From Lentinula raphanica (taxonomy: Eukaryota; Basidiomycota; Agaricomycetes; Agaricales; Omphalotaceae): a stretch of DNA of 64,000 bases. Both the position numbers and the translations under genes were made by a program. Below, in pieces: positions 32,102-46,654 of the stretch (the stretch's first letter is position 1; each line of letters opens with the position of its first letter). Below the pieces are notes generated by a model that was not told the DNA's origin, did no database searches, and saw only the letters and a list, made by a program, of their open reading frames with translations. Where the stretch lies: assembly GCA_027919835.1 (NCBI GenBank), contig JANVFP010000010.1, positions 620,001 through 684,000 on the forward strand, read 5' to 3'.

Positions 32102-33180
32102 TTAGGGGCGTAGGGTGTTGAAGAGACGGTCTCCCTGATGCCAGAATGTGCTTCAGGATACACGGACCCATACTATGTGATTGACTACTCACCGTGTCAC
32201 CCAAACCAGGGCTGATCAACCCATCGTGTGTCAAAGTCTCGTCGATGCCAGCAACCCAGATCTATGCGTATACTTTAGTATGGCCGAATGAGGTTCCAAT
32301 GTCAGATAAACGTACCTCAACTCCCGGGTATTGAACTTGTACATTCTGCAGACCTTCCTGCGATGTAAGAACACAGAGCAGTTTGATTTTTTCCACTAGA
32401 TATCGTCAGATATTGTTTGTATATGCGAATAAGTAGTCACAAAAGGGCGCTTACTTGGAATTCCCCAATCAACGATCATAGTGAGAGCGGCAATGGCAGT
32501 ACCTCCGGTAGCAATGAGTGGATCCAGAAGATAAACCATGTCGACTGGAGGCTGCGCTGGCAACTTAGAATAGTCTGAAATAGTTCAATTAGTTATTTGC
32601 GCCGCTGAACCATTCAATACCTACATTCGACAGGCTGCAAAGTCACCTTTTCTCTAAAGATGCCAAGATGATACACAGGCGCAGACCTGATTTATGAATT
32701 CATGAATGAGAATGAGTAAACCGAGAGCAAGCGTACGACATACGGAAAGAGAGTCAACTACGGACAAAGGTTCATTAGTTGTCGTTGCACATGCTGGAAC
32801 CAGTACAACTTACTAATGCGTCAGTCATTCCAAGTCCAGCACGTAGGATCGGTGTTAAACCAATGCGAGGCTTGATAGTAGTACCCCTAAAGGGCGCAAT
32901 AGGTGTTTGCTGCGAAATGTGAGAAACGTGTTGTTCGTGAGGGTCAATCGATAAGATCACTCACGCCGTCAAAAGGTTCCTCTGGAAGGTCTTTTGAAGC
33001 TTCCAATCCCAAGATGAGAGCAATATGATGGATACCCTGAGGAGGACATTAGAAAAGCGAGGTCGAACGATTTATATGGCTACTCACCTCGCGAAACTCT
33101 TTTGGAGTCGTGCTACTGAGCCGTAGCTTGGATAGCTCGGCGTTGACGATAGGGTGCGAGACTTGATGTACGACGGACAT
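32102..33180 (-). CDS. FUR1: Uracil phosphoribosyltransferase
   Basis: Starts MSVVHQVSHPIVNAELSKLR at 33180 and ends NTLRP at 32102-32104, with several short introns (first exon 33180-33088). Visible blocks are GIHHIALILGLEASKDLPEEPFDG, IKPRIGLTPILRAGLGMTDALL, YHLGIFREKVTL and VYLLDPLIATGGTAIAAL. The last holds the DPLIATGGT PRPP-binding loop. The GIDETLTHDGLISPGLGDTGDRLF tail binds uracil. The reaction is uracil plus PRPP to UMP, the pyrimidine salvage step that also activates 5-fluorouracil. Cytosolic. Divergent from MET10 with 323 bases between starts. Confidence 0.93.
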
Positions 33181-33503
33181 ATTGTAGAATATTGTCGTAA
33201 AGTTTTCGACGGGGAAAAGGAAGAAAGCAAACAGAAAGTGAGAGAGCCCAGATAAAAGGATCTGCGGAACTTCAGGAACACTCCGAACCGCTCAAGCCTC
33301 GAACGGACCGACTGATCTATTTTCGGCCGTTTCCGCGGATAAGCACGTGACTTGATCGCAAAGCGCCCGGCGTTTTTCGGAATCGGTCCGTGACGAGAAA
33401 AAACTTTTTGTAAGGCGTGCTTCCAACCTCATCTTTGCTCATCTCGGCATTCACAGAGTTATGAGTTTAGCTTGGTGACTGTCTCTTTTTCTTTCACTTT
33501 GCA

Positions 33504-36500
33504 ATGGCTGTTGACGTTCCTGAAGTTACTACAACGTCCATCGCTTCTTCCGTAACCTTGGTGGCTCCGGCATCACCCAAAGTAGGCGCTGTTCTCGACG
33601 CTAGTTTCGAAGAATTGCTCGAAGATCCCCGAGTATCGACATCTACTGTCGTGGAATATATCTCATCTCGGGCAAATGCAACCTCTTCGGTCTACATCTA
33701 TGATCTTGCAGAGCAAGTCGGGTTTGGAACTTTGACAAAAATATGGTCGAAATCGCAGGCAGGAACGGCCCCGGTAATCGACTTGCAAACTAGAGCTGGA
33801 GCAGGTTTGAGTCTTGTTGGGAGGCTTTCAGAAGGAACCAGCTCTGATACCGCCAATGGGGCTGTTTTGACTGCGTTCACGTCGCCCCAGGGATTGTCTC
33901 TAATGGCTCCAGCGCTTTCATATCTTCCTCCTGCGACAGCCTCGAGTAGGCTTGTCGTTCAGGTTCCGAACATCACACCCACTGGAGAATCATTTGCTCT
34001 ATCCCCCACTCTCGCGAGTTTTGCTACCGTTCTCCCTATTCTTCCGGAGAATATCGTGATTTTAGCATCTGCTACTTCCCAGGAGACAGTACATTTTACA
34101 CAACTGTCGTATCAGTTGTCCGGCTCCCACGTCGTTCACATTTTCGACCACTTCAGTTCATCTCGCGAATTGGGCCAAGGCACTTTTTCTCTTCCCGAGA
34201 AAGACTACGGGAATTTGTCCGTTAGCGAAGCCATCCGACTTGCCGGGTATTCGTGTTTTGAATATGTAGGTGATGCGGAAGCTCATACAGTAGTTCTGGC
34301 ATTGAATGGTCCTCTGGCCGTTGCGGCCAAAGCTATCGCTAACAAGAGTCGAAGCGGCTTCGCTGTCGTGTCAGTCAAGGTCCTTCGACCCTGGGATGAA
34401 GCAGCTCTTCGCTCGGTACTGCCGGTCACTGTGAAAACTATTCACGTTCTTGATGATGTTCCAAACACGACTACCAAGGGGCCTCTTTACATCGATGTGT
34501 TCAGCACCCTCCTCGACAGCTCCAATCCACCAGTCGTCCACTCTCATCGCATAACACCTTCGCAGACGCAGATTTATGTCTCTCAAAAGGACTCTTTCAA
34601 GTCTTTTCTGGCCAGCTTCGTTCCAGGATTACAGGATCCAGTACCTGCTATCATGAAGAAGCTGATGTTCTTTGGCACACCTGACACGACACTTTCAGAT
34701 CTTCCACTACATGTCGAAGGTACACTTTCCACCAGCAAGTCCCTCTCCTCGCGTCTCTCCATCGACCACGACGTGTTTTCTAAGCGTGGAGGGATCACCG
34801 CCAGTCGCATACTTTTAGCTCCTAGGAGCGCGTTGGATTCTGTCGACATTCCCATCCCCATTGTTTTACCGTTTGATGCACAGACTCATGGCGAAGTCGA
34901 TTTCCTTGCCATACTAGATCATACAATTCTGAAGACACACTCGTTGCTCAAGTATGCGAAACCCCACTCGCCACTCTTGATAGTGACTTCGTGGACCGCG
35001 GAAGAGTTGTTTTCCAACCTCCCATCCCAGGTCACTAAGCTCATTCTAGAGAGAGGGCTTCGTCTTTTCATCATCAACGTCACTGATGTTGCGGAGAAGT
35101 TGATTAGTACAAGTGGTGGAAACCAAAATGTCATCTCGAACATCGTTGCCTACCTGGCTTTCATGAGGATGTACCTAGGTGGGGCCGCTACGGAGGAGAA
35201 CGTGCTTACGCTGGCAATCGGATCGTATGGGGAGAACGTCGAAGGTGTTTACTTGGCTAAGCTCAATTCGGAGACCTGGGACGCGTTGGAAGAAGTGCTC
35301 ATCACCCAAGCGCCGGCGGAAGATAAGCCTGTCGAGCTCAAAGAGTTTGAGTTCAATGCGATCGCGATCGAAACCGACGACGGTGATACGGTGGTCAACG
35401 GCGCTCATTTGAGCTCGTGGCACGATGCAGCGAAACACTTGCTATTCCCAAGTATCTTCAACCCTCCATCAGATTCTACCGATGAAGAATTTCCCCAAGA
35501 CCCGTCGCTGCGTCCCGAGCTGCCTGAGCGCACCTATCTTGTCACATGCACTGTCAATCGTCGTCTGACACCGAAGGAGTACGATCGAAACGTATTTCAT
35601 CTCGAGTTCGACACTAGTGGTACAGGGCTCAAATATGCTATTGGAGAGGCACTCGGTGTTCATGGATGGAACGATGAACAGGAAGTGACGGATTTCTGCG
35701 ACTGGTATGGTGTCGATCCAAACCGACTCGTAACCATTCCTGTACCCGGGAGCGAGGACAAGTTCCACACCCGGACTGTCTTTCAGGCGCTACAGCAACA
35801 GATTGATCTCTTTGGTCGCCCTCCGAAGTCGTTCTACACTGATCTCGCAGACTATGCAACCTCGAAAGCGGACAAGTATTCGTTGCAGTTCATTGGATCA
35901 GCCGAGGGAAGTTCAACGTTTAAGAAGATGGGCGAGAAGGACACCGTGACATTTGCGGATGTCTTGAAACTGTACCCTAGTGCACGGCCTGGAATTGAAG
36001 TACTGTGTGGACTTATTGGGGACATTAAGCCTAGGCATTATTCAATCGCCAGTGCACAAAGTGTAGTTGGCGATCGCGTTGATCTCTTGGTCGTCACTGT
36101 TGATTGGGTAACTCCTAGTGGTAAGTTTAGCCGCCCTTATTTGCATTCAAACTCACAGTTGAATTCAAGGCTCTCCGAGGTACGGGCAATGCACGCGATA
36201 CCTTGCGGGTCTTCAAATCGGACAGAAAGTAACGGTCTCCATCAAGCCTAGTGTGATGAAGGTAATACAGTCGCATTGCTTCACGATCAACCAAGTAACA
36301 TACGTTTGCTCTAGCTTCCACCAGATGACACTCAACCGTTAGTTATGGCTGGTCTGGGCACTGGCGCGGCTCCTTTCCGCGCGTTCCTGCAACACAAAGC
36401 CCTCCTGCATTCACAGGGCAAACCAATTGGACCAGTGTACTATTACTTTGGATCTCGACATCAGTCACAAGAATACCTGTACGGAGAAGAGATCGAAGCC

Positions 36501-36797
36501 TTCATCCTTGACGGGATCATCACTCGTGCTGGATTGGCTTTCTCTCGCGATGGACCTCCCAGGGTTAAGAAGGTGTATATTCAGCACAAGATGCTGGAAG
36601 ACGCACAGGATTTGGCAAGGATGTTGAAGCACGAGCAGGGCGTGTTCTACCTGTGTGGACCAACATGGCCAGTACCGGATATGTATGAAGCATTGTGCGG
36701 AGCCTTAGAGAAGTATCAAGGGATGACGAAGGAAGAGGCGGGCGATTACCTAGAGGGATTGAAGGAAGAAGAGCGGTATGTACTCGAGGTGTACTAG
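33504..36797 (+). CDS. MET10: Sulfite reductase [NADPH] flavoprotein (alpha) subunit
   Basis: Exons 33504-36120, 36170-36261 and 36315-36797 join to 1,063 residues, close to yeast Met10 (1,035). The N-terminal half resembles the pyruvate:ferredoxin-oxidoreductase-like domain found in fungal Met10. The C-terminal half is the diflavin-reductase module: RTYLVTCTVNRRLTP, KYAIGEALGVHG, FAD-binding RHYSIASAQSV (RxYS motif), the GSPRYGQCTRYL segment rebuilt by exon 2, NADPH-binding MAGLGTGAAPFRAF, YYYFGSRHQSQEYLYGEE and a FYLCGPTWPVPDMYEAL tail. The enzyme moves electrons from NADPH to the siroheme subunit for sulfite reduction to sulfide in Met/Cys synthesis. The first exon alone is open to 36251 and would give a 915-residue product truncated after TPS if introns were missed. 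Confidence 0.93.
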
Positions 36798-36867
36798 GGT
36801 GTACTGAATTCATCGTTGTATCGGGATAAGTTCAGTATATAAAAGTGTGGCAGTGTAAAATTTGTCC

Positions 36868-36875
36868 AATTTAGC
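36868..36875. repeat. Left 8-bp target-site duplication
   Basis: AATTTAGC directly precedes the left inverted repeat; the same octamer directly follows the right one at 37362-37369. An 8-bp duplication is characteristic of hAT-type transposition. Confidence 0.75.
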
Positions 36876-36895
36876 AGGACCCCCGCTAATACGGT
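36876..36895 (+). repeat. Left terminal inverted repeat
   Basis: 20 bases, perfect inverse complement of 37342-37361. It contains a C5 run followed by GCTAATACGGT. Confidence 0.88.
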
Positions 36896-37341
36896 CAGAG
36901 GTTCAGGTCCCAAAGGGCTAAATTTGGGCAAAATTTTTGACCAGGTCTGATGCAAAGGGCTAAATTTGGACCAATTTTCACTCACATCTGTGGTACACCG
37001 GAGGTCAAAAAATGGCAAAATTTTTTGTATGTCTGTTGCCAGACAGCAAAATTTCGAGGGCTGACAGCGCTGAGCAGAAGAATTTGGTGAGTGCCTTGGG
37101 TAATATTTTTCTTACTTCTCTACTGCTAAAAACCATGTAGATGAGCTCCGAAAGAGCTTTTTTTGAGCCGTTGTTAAACTCCAAGCCGTTCCGGCTTGGT
37201 TCCGAAATTTTTGAATGAATGATACAAAAAGGGCAAAATTTGGGCTCAAAATTTGAGGTCCTGTGAAAAGGGCTAATTTTGGCCATCAACTTGTCCAAAA
37301 AAAAAGGGCTAAATCAGGTCACCCTCGGCACTGGACCTATA

Positions 37342-37361
37342 ACCGTATTAGCGGGGGTCCT
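37342..37361 (-). repeat. Right terminal inverted repeat
   Basis: 20 bases, perfect inverse complement of 36876-36895, followed at once by the right copy of the 8-bp target duplication (37362-37369). Confidence 0.88.
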
Positions 37362-37381
37362 AATTTAGCTTTGTGACGTAA

Positions 37382-39527
<2,146 letters not shown>

Positions 39528-39788
39528 ATTCTGTGTTCTCGTGCGTGTATAATGGACTTGATGCCAAGTTACATTCTGAACTATATTTTTGACTGTTCGG
39601 ATAGTCTAGGACTCTTGACATTATACCTTTTCCGCTTTTCCAGTTGTCATCTTGGGTACGATGCATCTACTTGCGCTTTGGGCACTTACCTACTATGAGT
39701 GGCTCATGTAGTAATTTATACGACTGTGACATGAATTTGGACGTATCTATGTTCTATGTAAACAAGTTTTATGTTAACCAAGAAAGGC

Positions 39789-42126
39789 CTAGCGAAGTTG
39801 CTCGAGCGGGTCCTTCTCATCGCGGATATGTTTCTCCGCCTGTCCATTGTCACTGGTAGGACTATCCTCTAATTGAAGACCGAGTTTGTGCTCCCGTCTT
39901 TCGAGATACCAAACCAGAGCTGTGACTGCGAGAGTGGCAACGCAGATTACAATCATGGCAATCATCCTATGCGCAATACCCTGTTAAAACCACGTCGGCG
40001 AGTTGAGTAAAACGTAGGACAAACCCTTTTGTGAACTTGGGAGCGTCTGTCGCAGGGTAGAAGACAATCGACCACCATGCATTGACGACATTGTTCCACA
40101 TGCTGAAAATCGATCATGCATTAGGTGCTTGCAGTTTCATTAAGAATTAAGAGTGGAATTGTCACTTCATAGAGGCCTTGGAAGAGAGAGCTGAATAAGC
40201 TATACTTGCAAGTAGGACAAGTTGTGAAGACATACCAACACAATCGCTCGTTCTTGATCGTCATCCGCGCATATTTGATTTGCCCATCTATACCATCGCG
40301 CGCGGTTAGAAATCCTTTTCTTGTAATAGGTCAGAGAGTGTATCCTCACGCAAAAGTGGTTGCTTGTCCAGAATACGAAGCGCCTGCAAGATCTATAGAG
40401 GAAATCAGCACATAAATTCCACCAGTATCGGGACAAAACCTCGTCATACAATATGCAAAGAATTTCAATCCCGTTGGACTCTTCCATACCAAGATACATA
40501 TACTCGCAAAGATGCAGGACAACGACATGTACACCAGGACTGGCCACCTTACTTGCGTGTAATCCGTCCAAGTCGCACAAATCAGTGTCGAGACTATTCC
40601 AAATGCAGTGACTCCGGAGGGGTAGTAATCCGTCTGTTCGACGGTGTATCCACCGATGGCTTTCAGCCATTGTCCCATCAAATTGTTCGAACCGAAACTT
40701 TCGGTTTCGCCAGAGATGGCAAACTGTGTAGTACATTATCAGACGCGACTCGTTGAATGGATCTTGGTGGCAGGGAGGCTTTTTCTTACCAGGAGGCTAC
40801 ATGCGTACCATCTCCATCGCGTCAATATTCTCTTCGCTAGCTTCCAGGAAAGTGGGGAATGTTTGACTTCGACATACCCTCGCAAACGCGAAGCTGCCAA
40901 TTCTCGATCCTACATAGAAATGTCGAATGAGGATTCATGAAACAGTCGTAAATTCAAAAGGCTTACTTCTTCACTGAGATAAAATACATTTGTGGTAGCT
41001 GGAACGTCAGGGAATATCCAGAAACCATAGAATGCGATTGGAAGTGTGATTACTCCGTCGATGATGAATCTGTCCATGGAGTGGTTAGGTGTCGTGGATG
41101 AAAAAGCGATATGGTATATGAATCGCAACTTACAACCAGCGCCAACCACTCCTACCAGATACACCATTAAGATTGCTAATGGTCTCTCAGTTCCCAATGC
41201 CCATTCACCACAAACAATATCAGAATGATACCAACCTGTACACAGCACCTTGCAGAACACCTGAAAACCTGATAGAGTCAGACCTGAGTGTATATCATAT
41301 AAGCTGAACCTACTCACAACGTCCCCGCTAATCCAGAACTTGTGAAGATACCTGACCGTTTCCCTAATTCTCCTGGTTTATACCACCTTAAAATGCGGTT
41401 CGAATACCTCGTTTCAAAAACATCGAGAGGGTGCTTACGATCCAAGAATATAATGCGTTCCAACGAAGGTTGACGATTCCGCCATGCCTTGGAAGAAACG
41501 GATTGCGTAGATCTGAGGACGGAGTTCTGATGTTAGTAGTAGAAGTCGAAATACATAGATACCAGACCTGTTGAACGTTCGTCACAGCACTTGTGCTACT
41601 CTTTCTGTGAGCCGGCAGGATTTCTACAATGTGATGAGGACGACGGACCAAAATGTTAATACCCCCCAGATTATCTGACACAGAGGTAACCAGATTCGAG
41701 GAGGAAGTACTTGTAGCATTAGATTATCTACATTCTGTTCAAGATGTTTGTACAACATAGTGACGCAGTGCAATGCGTACTTGGTATCATTCCTGTTCAT
41801 CATTGACCTTCGTCTGCGTTTGAGGTAAATCTCGACTCACCCACAATATAACCGCAAGTAAAGATAGTCAGAATCTTGTTAAAATCTGTGCCCCCCATGG
41901 AAAGATCTTCCTTCATGCCTGATACGTAGGCATTATTGATATTTGAACGGTCCAAATCTGTTACAGTAGTTGAGAACATTGGCATGTGAGGGAAGGAGTG
42001 ACACAAACAATTAGTGAAGTACACCAAGCAAGTGTAGGAGAGGATGAAGAAATCTATTTTGAAGAGAAGGTTTCTCTCTTGTTTTGTGGAGGGGGCCTCT
42101 CCCCACAAGAAGTTTCGGACGTTCAT
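39789..42126 (-). CDS. MFS transporter, allantoate/anion permease (Dal5) family
   Basis: About nine exons on the minus strand. Recognisable blocks in order: NVRNFLWGEAPSTKQERNLLFKIDFFILSYTCLVYF, DRSNINNAYVSGMKEDLSM, ILTIFTCGYIVG, QIYAIRFFQGMAESSTF with GTHYILGSWY, a central loop with DGVITLPIAFYGFWIFPDVP, then WLKAIGGYTVEQTDYYPSG, CATWTDYTQVRWPV, YMSLSCIFASICILVW and NAWWSIVFYPATDAPKFTKG. It ends with MIAMIVICVATLAVTALVWYLERRE and a charged tail. Family members import allantoate, pantothenate, nicotinate or vitamins with H+; the substrate is not predictable here. The start at 42126 is the first ATG in the conserved frame; an extra 5' exon is possible. Confidence 0.82.
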
Positions 42127-42500
42127 GAAGTTGGTGATCACATCGAAAAGAGCGAGTTTTTGAGAGAATCGACGAGCACGGCTTTTACGCCAATCGGATC
42201 AATAACGCAATTGAGCCGAAGCGTTCATTTACGGCCAATGAAAAGGCTTCCTCAGCCTTCAGCCCAAGATGTATTGAACGATTGAACGAAAGGGTCGAAA
42301 CGACAACCTGGCCATGGGCTACTTGAAGATTTTCGTTCTAAGCTACGATTCTGTAGGCTAAAACCTCTGCGATATACATCTTCAGCATGAATATGAGATA
42401 GGTATATAAAGATTGTGGGAGAGAAGCACCGGAACAATACTAAGTAATGTTAATACTCTTTATAAAATCTAGCAACGAATCCTTATGCTCAAGATATAGC

Positions 42501-45500
42501 TCAAAGAACAGAGTATCTCCCAGATGCAGTAGGATTACGCATCTCAGCTTGGAGTGCAGCTGCAGAAGCTTCAATGAGCAAACGTTTGATTTCACGAACA
42601 GCCTGTTCGACCTGTATCATGGTTTTGGTCAGCGGAGAATGAAAGTCAATGGAATCTCAATACTCACCCTATACTCTTCGTTTGACTCGACAAGCAGATG
42701 AAGTTTGGGCGGCCCTTCAAGCGGTGGCTCTTTGCCCTGCTCGTAATAGATACCCTTGTTCGTGACAGAGGCACCAGTCATGTCAATGAGCTAGAGATAC
42801 TGATAATCAGAATCCATTTCAAGTTCGACATATAGCCCATAGAGCTTACCTGAACCATTGTCTCTTTATTCGTCACTCTCCATCTTGCCTTCTGAGGGTA
42901 ATCATTAATCGGGATGATCGCATGGAAGTCCGTAGAATCAGGATTATTCTTCTTGTCCACGACACCACCTTGTTGCTCGAACGCCAACTGCGACTGTAAG
43001 ACCAACTTGGACGCTCGTAACTGTGCATTCAATTTCGCGACGACACTCAAAGCTTGCTTGTGTGCGGGTGAATCCTTCCCAGCACGAGCAGCAGCCTCCT
43101 CAGCTGCACGCATCTGACTTTGAATCTTCTCTTCTTCCTTAGCATGCGCAAGTTTCCGGGCGGCCACAGCAGCCCCAGCCACGCCCAGTAAGCCTTTGGA
43201 GGAATCCGGTGCTGGACCGCGTTTGATCTCCACTTTGAAATTGCCGAAGGTCATGTCGTCGTTGGTGCTGGAGGAAGGGTTCGTGGATACTTCAGTATCC
43301 GTAACGGCAGGTTTCTCTTCTTCGGGCTCGCCGTAAGCTTTTCGTTCAGCCTTTTCCTTAGCGTCACGTTCTTTGTCGAGTCGGTCAAGACCTTTCCCGC
43401 CAAAGCCAGATCCTGCGGCTTGAGCTTTGCCAGTCTTGAGCTTGTCTAGGAAGCCTAAGGAATGTATTTCAGTACTAAATCCTATTGGAGAACATGAGAG
43501 AGAACACACCATTAGCCAATTCCTCCAATTCTTTGGGCACAGACGCATTGCTAGCCTTGAGCGCACGATAGATATCCACAGAATACCTATCCTGCTCTGG
43601 CGTGATAAACGTGACACACGTTCCTTTATTTCCTGCTCTTCCAGTCCGTCCTGCACGATGCACATAATCCTCCATATGATTCGGCGCATCGTAATTGATG
43701 ACGAGCTTAAGCTGTTTAACATCCAACCCTCTCGCAGCAACAGAGGTCGCAATGACGATCGGAACCACGCCAGCCTTGAAGTCTGCAATCGTTGAATCAC
43801 GATCGACTTGGTCCTTGCCTCCGTGTAATGACATGCAGAGGTACCCTTTCCGCATCAATTCACGAAGTAGGTTATCTGCGGCTTCTTGTCTGTCAACGAA
43901 CACCAGAGTGCGACACTCAGGATCCTCGTTGTACATTTGCCCCAAGATCTCTAACAACCTCGTGAACTTCGTGTCCTCTTCTCGGACTTCAACAATCTGC
44001 TCGATCTCCGCTGCGACCACGGATCGACCTCCGACGGTGATTTCAAGAGGCTTTCTGAGAATTTTGCGTGCGAGTGAGTCCATCTGTTTAGGGAAAGTGG
44101 CAGAGAAGAGAACAGTTTGGCGGTCAGGGCGGATGTTGTTGATGATTTTCATGACTTGTGGCTCAAAACCCATGTCGAACATACGGTCAGCTTCATCTAA
44201 GACGACATAAGTCACCCGTTTGAGGTTTGTGACGCGGCCGGAATTGGCAGTGAGAAGGTCGATCATGCGTCCTGGAGTGCACACGATAATTTCCGCGCCT
44301 TTCTTGAGCTCAGCGATTTGGTCTTTGATTGGAGAGCCACCATATGCACATACAGCCTGTAAGGAAACACCATCAGTTGTTATTTCAATGAAGAGAATTG
44401 GTATGGACTTACTCGGAGATTCATCACCTTTAGAAACGGTTTGCACTCTCGATGGATTTGCACCGCTAATTCACGAGTCGGTGTCATCACAATTGCAATA
44501 GGGCCCTCCATTTGCTCCAGTGGACGCTGATCCTTGATATGTCGGAATAAGGGTAACAAAAAGGCGATTGTCTTTCCTGAACCTGTTTTTGCGACACCAA
44601 TCACATCGCGCCCAGACATTATGGCTGGTATAGCCTGGGCTTGAATAGACGTGGGTGAAGTGTAGTTGAGTTTCCTAATGACGTCGAGGCTAGAGAGGGA
44701 AAATAAATTTGAGTAATGGATTCATTGAATCGTGTATAAAACACTCACCAGTTCGCTGGAAGCCCATAATGACTCCATTTCACGACTGGTCGTGGACAGT
44801 CCACGCCACGGATCTTGATACTATCCAACTCAAGGCGGAGGAGGTCAGCCTCTTCGTCGGTCATGGCAGCGATATCAGGCGGAGGAACGTAGAATTCCTT
44901 TCTGAAAGGTTCGTACTTGACTCGAGAATGGTCAACGGCAGCTAAGTCTTTCTTCTTCGCCTTTTTCGCGGCCAGAGCAAGGATATCTTCCGGATTAAGT
45001 TCTGTGGCGTCCAGTTCGTCGATCCCTGGGCCCTCCACGACCTCGTCGTCGTCGTCATCTCCCTGGTCCAGACGTCTACTGAGTCGGCCGTTAGAAGCCA
45101 CAGCCTTCTTCATATCCTCCAAATTCACCTTCTTCACTTCTTCTTTTACTCCACTCATGAACGCGTCCAAAGGATCAGGTTCATCCTCTTCGTCGATATC
45201 CATAGCGGAAGAAGCAGCGGCTTTCTTGATAGCAAGGTCCATCCTGTTGGCCTCTTCGTCATCATCGTCCACCTCGAGGTCACCTACACTAGCTTCACCT
45301 TCTCCACCCATCGTCATATCGACTGCGGGCATATCTCCCAGCTTCTCGAGTTTGCGATTTGTCTCCACAGAGTCATCCATCGTCAACTGCTTCGCACTGG
45401 CGAAATCGGGCTTCGCGGGAAGACCTTTGAACCCGGCAGCGGCAAATTCTGGCTTCGCAGGAAGACCTTTGATGGCGGCAATAGCTGGCTTAGCTGGAAG

Positions 45501-46124
45501 ATCTGTGTTTGTTACTGTAAACAGAAGGACCAAGTGATGTGAAATCTAGTAATCTCGTTGTCAAATGTGGCCTGAAGACTTACCTGGCGGAGCAGATTTA
45601 CCAGCTAGCGCCATGGCTTTGGCTTTTGCCTCACCAAGGGCTTTTTGGGCTTCCCGTTGCTTTTTCCATGCCTCTAACCGTGCTCGTTTAGCTTTGAGAG
45701 CTTCGTCCTCTGGAGGAGTTGATGTTACTGTTGCTGTTGCTGTTGCTGTCGGAGCAGGAGAATCTCTTGGGGTATCCTTTCGAGGTGAGCCTGGACGACG
45801 GTCACGTTCCCTGGACCTAGACGAACGTCTCTCGTCTCTATGTTCTCTTCGCCGTTCTTCTCTGTACCTGTCGTCCCGGTAGCGATCTCTGCCTTTGTCC
45901 CGTTCCCGTTCCCTTTCTCTGTCTCTGTCCCTCTCTCTATCTCTCGCTCTATCGCGTTCTCTATCTCTGTCCCAATCACGTTCTCGTTCGTCGTCGTATT
46001 TTCTGTTACTGGACCTTTGGGAGCTGCGCCTCGTTGGCGACGGAGACCGGGGTGATGAGCGATGAGAGTGTCTTACCCTTTTATTTGATGAATCTGGCGA
46101 ATACGACCGGTCTCTGCGAACCAT
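42501..46124 (-). CDS. PRP5: Prp5/DDX46-type spliceosomal DEAD-box RNA helicase
   Basis: The N-terminus (46124) is an RS/RD/RE-rich domain with dozens of ERDR/DRER repeats, then a conserved linker ([39 protein letters not shown]). The helicase core has Q-motif [15 protein letters not shown], motif I AKTGSGKT, Ia [51 protein letters not shown] and [25 protein letters not shown] and a C-terminal KH-like part ([46 protein letters not shown]) follow. It ends GRYSVL at 42501-42503. The family remodels U2 snRNP for branch-site recognition during prespliceosome formation, which fits this intron-rich genome. Nuclear. Confidence 0.93.
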
Positions 46125-46654
46125 AACTTGCAGATGATTGGTAGCGGAAAATGGTCTGATGAGTGTTCAGCGAAAAGTGAAGGTACCGTGGGAAAACGTC
46201 GATTCCTTCACTCAAACGAGTCAAAGCCACAATTTACAATTTACAAAGCTCGAGCATGTATTTCTCTTTGTTCAACAATCTGTGTGCCTTGCTCTCTCCT
46301 TTCCATTATTCCTGCTTTCGTGCTCATCAGTGCTTACCCAGCCTTGACTATGTTGCATTCTGTTGTTCGCCCTCCGAAGACTACGAAGCCAGAAATAGAA
46401 TCTGGACACCTACGACAAACTTTTCTCTATACTTCAAGCTTCAAATCTGATATATAATCCATCTCAAACAACGTTCCTTCGTGCTTCGGAATCACCAGCT
46501 ATGGTGAAAATTCAAACCCCCTCGTCACTCTGAGTGTTCATCCTCTCCGGTGGCTACAGGAAATAACAAGCTAACGAACTAATGCAAGTCCTACCATGGG
46601 GTAGGCTCAATGATATTGCGTTCGTCGAACTGAAAGTTCTGCGTGAACTTATTA
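46125..46654. other. Intergenic region, no gene supported
   Basis: Upstream of PRP5. The only notable thing is a 37-codon frame starting at 46582 that overlaps, in another frame, the possible small gene at 46655. No RNA gene or repeat found. Confidence 0.35.

Larger units (their letters stand above)
36876..37361. mobile_element. 486-bp MITE with 20-bp terminal inverted repeats, hAT-like
   Basis: The left end AGGACCCCCGCTAATACGGT (36876-36895) is the exact reverse complement of the right end (37342-37361). An 8-bp direct repeat (AATTTAGC) flanks both ends. The inside has no coding potential. It holds five same-strand copies of an AAAGGGC[T/A]AAATTTGG-like motif: two near the left end (about 36911 and 36953) and three near the right end (about 37226, 37266 and 37301). 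It also has a perfect 8-bp-arm hairpin at 37181-37199 and a short hairpin followed by seven T at about 37144-37163. It is therefore a non-autonomous element moved by a transposase encoded elsewhere. It sits in the 630-bp gap between MET10 and the GH9 gene. Confidence 0.85.

Noticed and set aside
33504..36251. MET10 ending at 36251 as a single-exon 915-residue protein
   Set aside because: Two in-phase introns restore the FAD/NADPH-binding part through 36797, matching the family's full length.
45840..46055. Plus-strand frame encoding a very hydrophobic peptide ([20 protein letters not shown])
   Set aside because: It is the antisense shadow of the RS/RD/RE-repeat N-terminus of PRP5.
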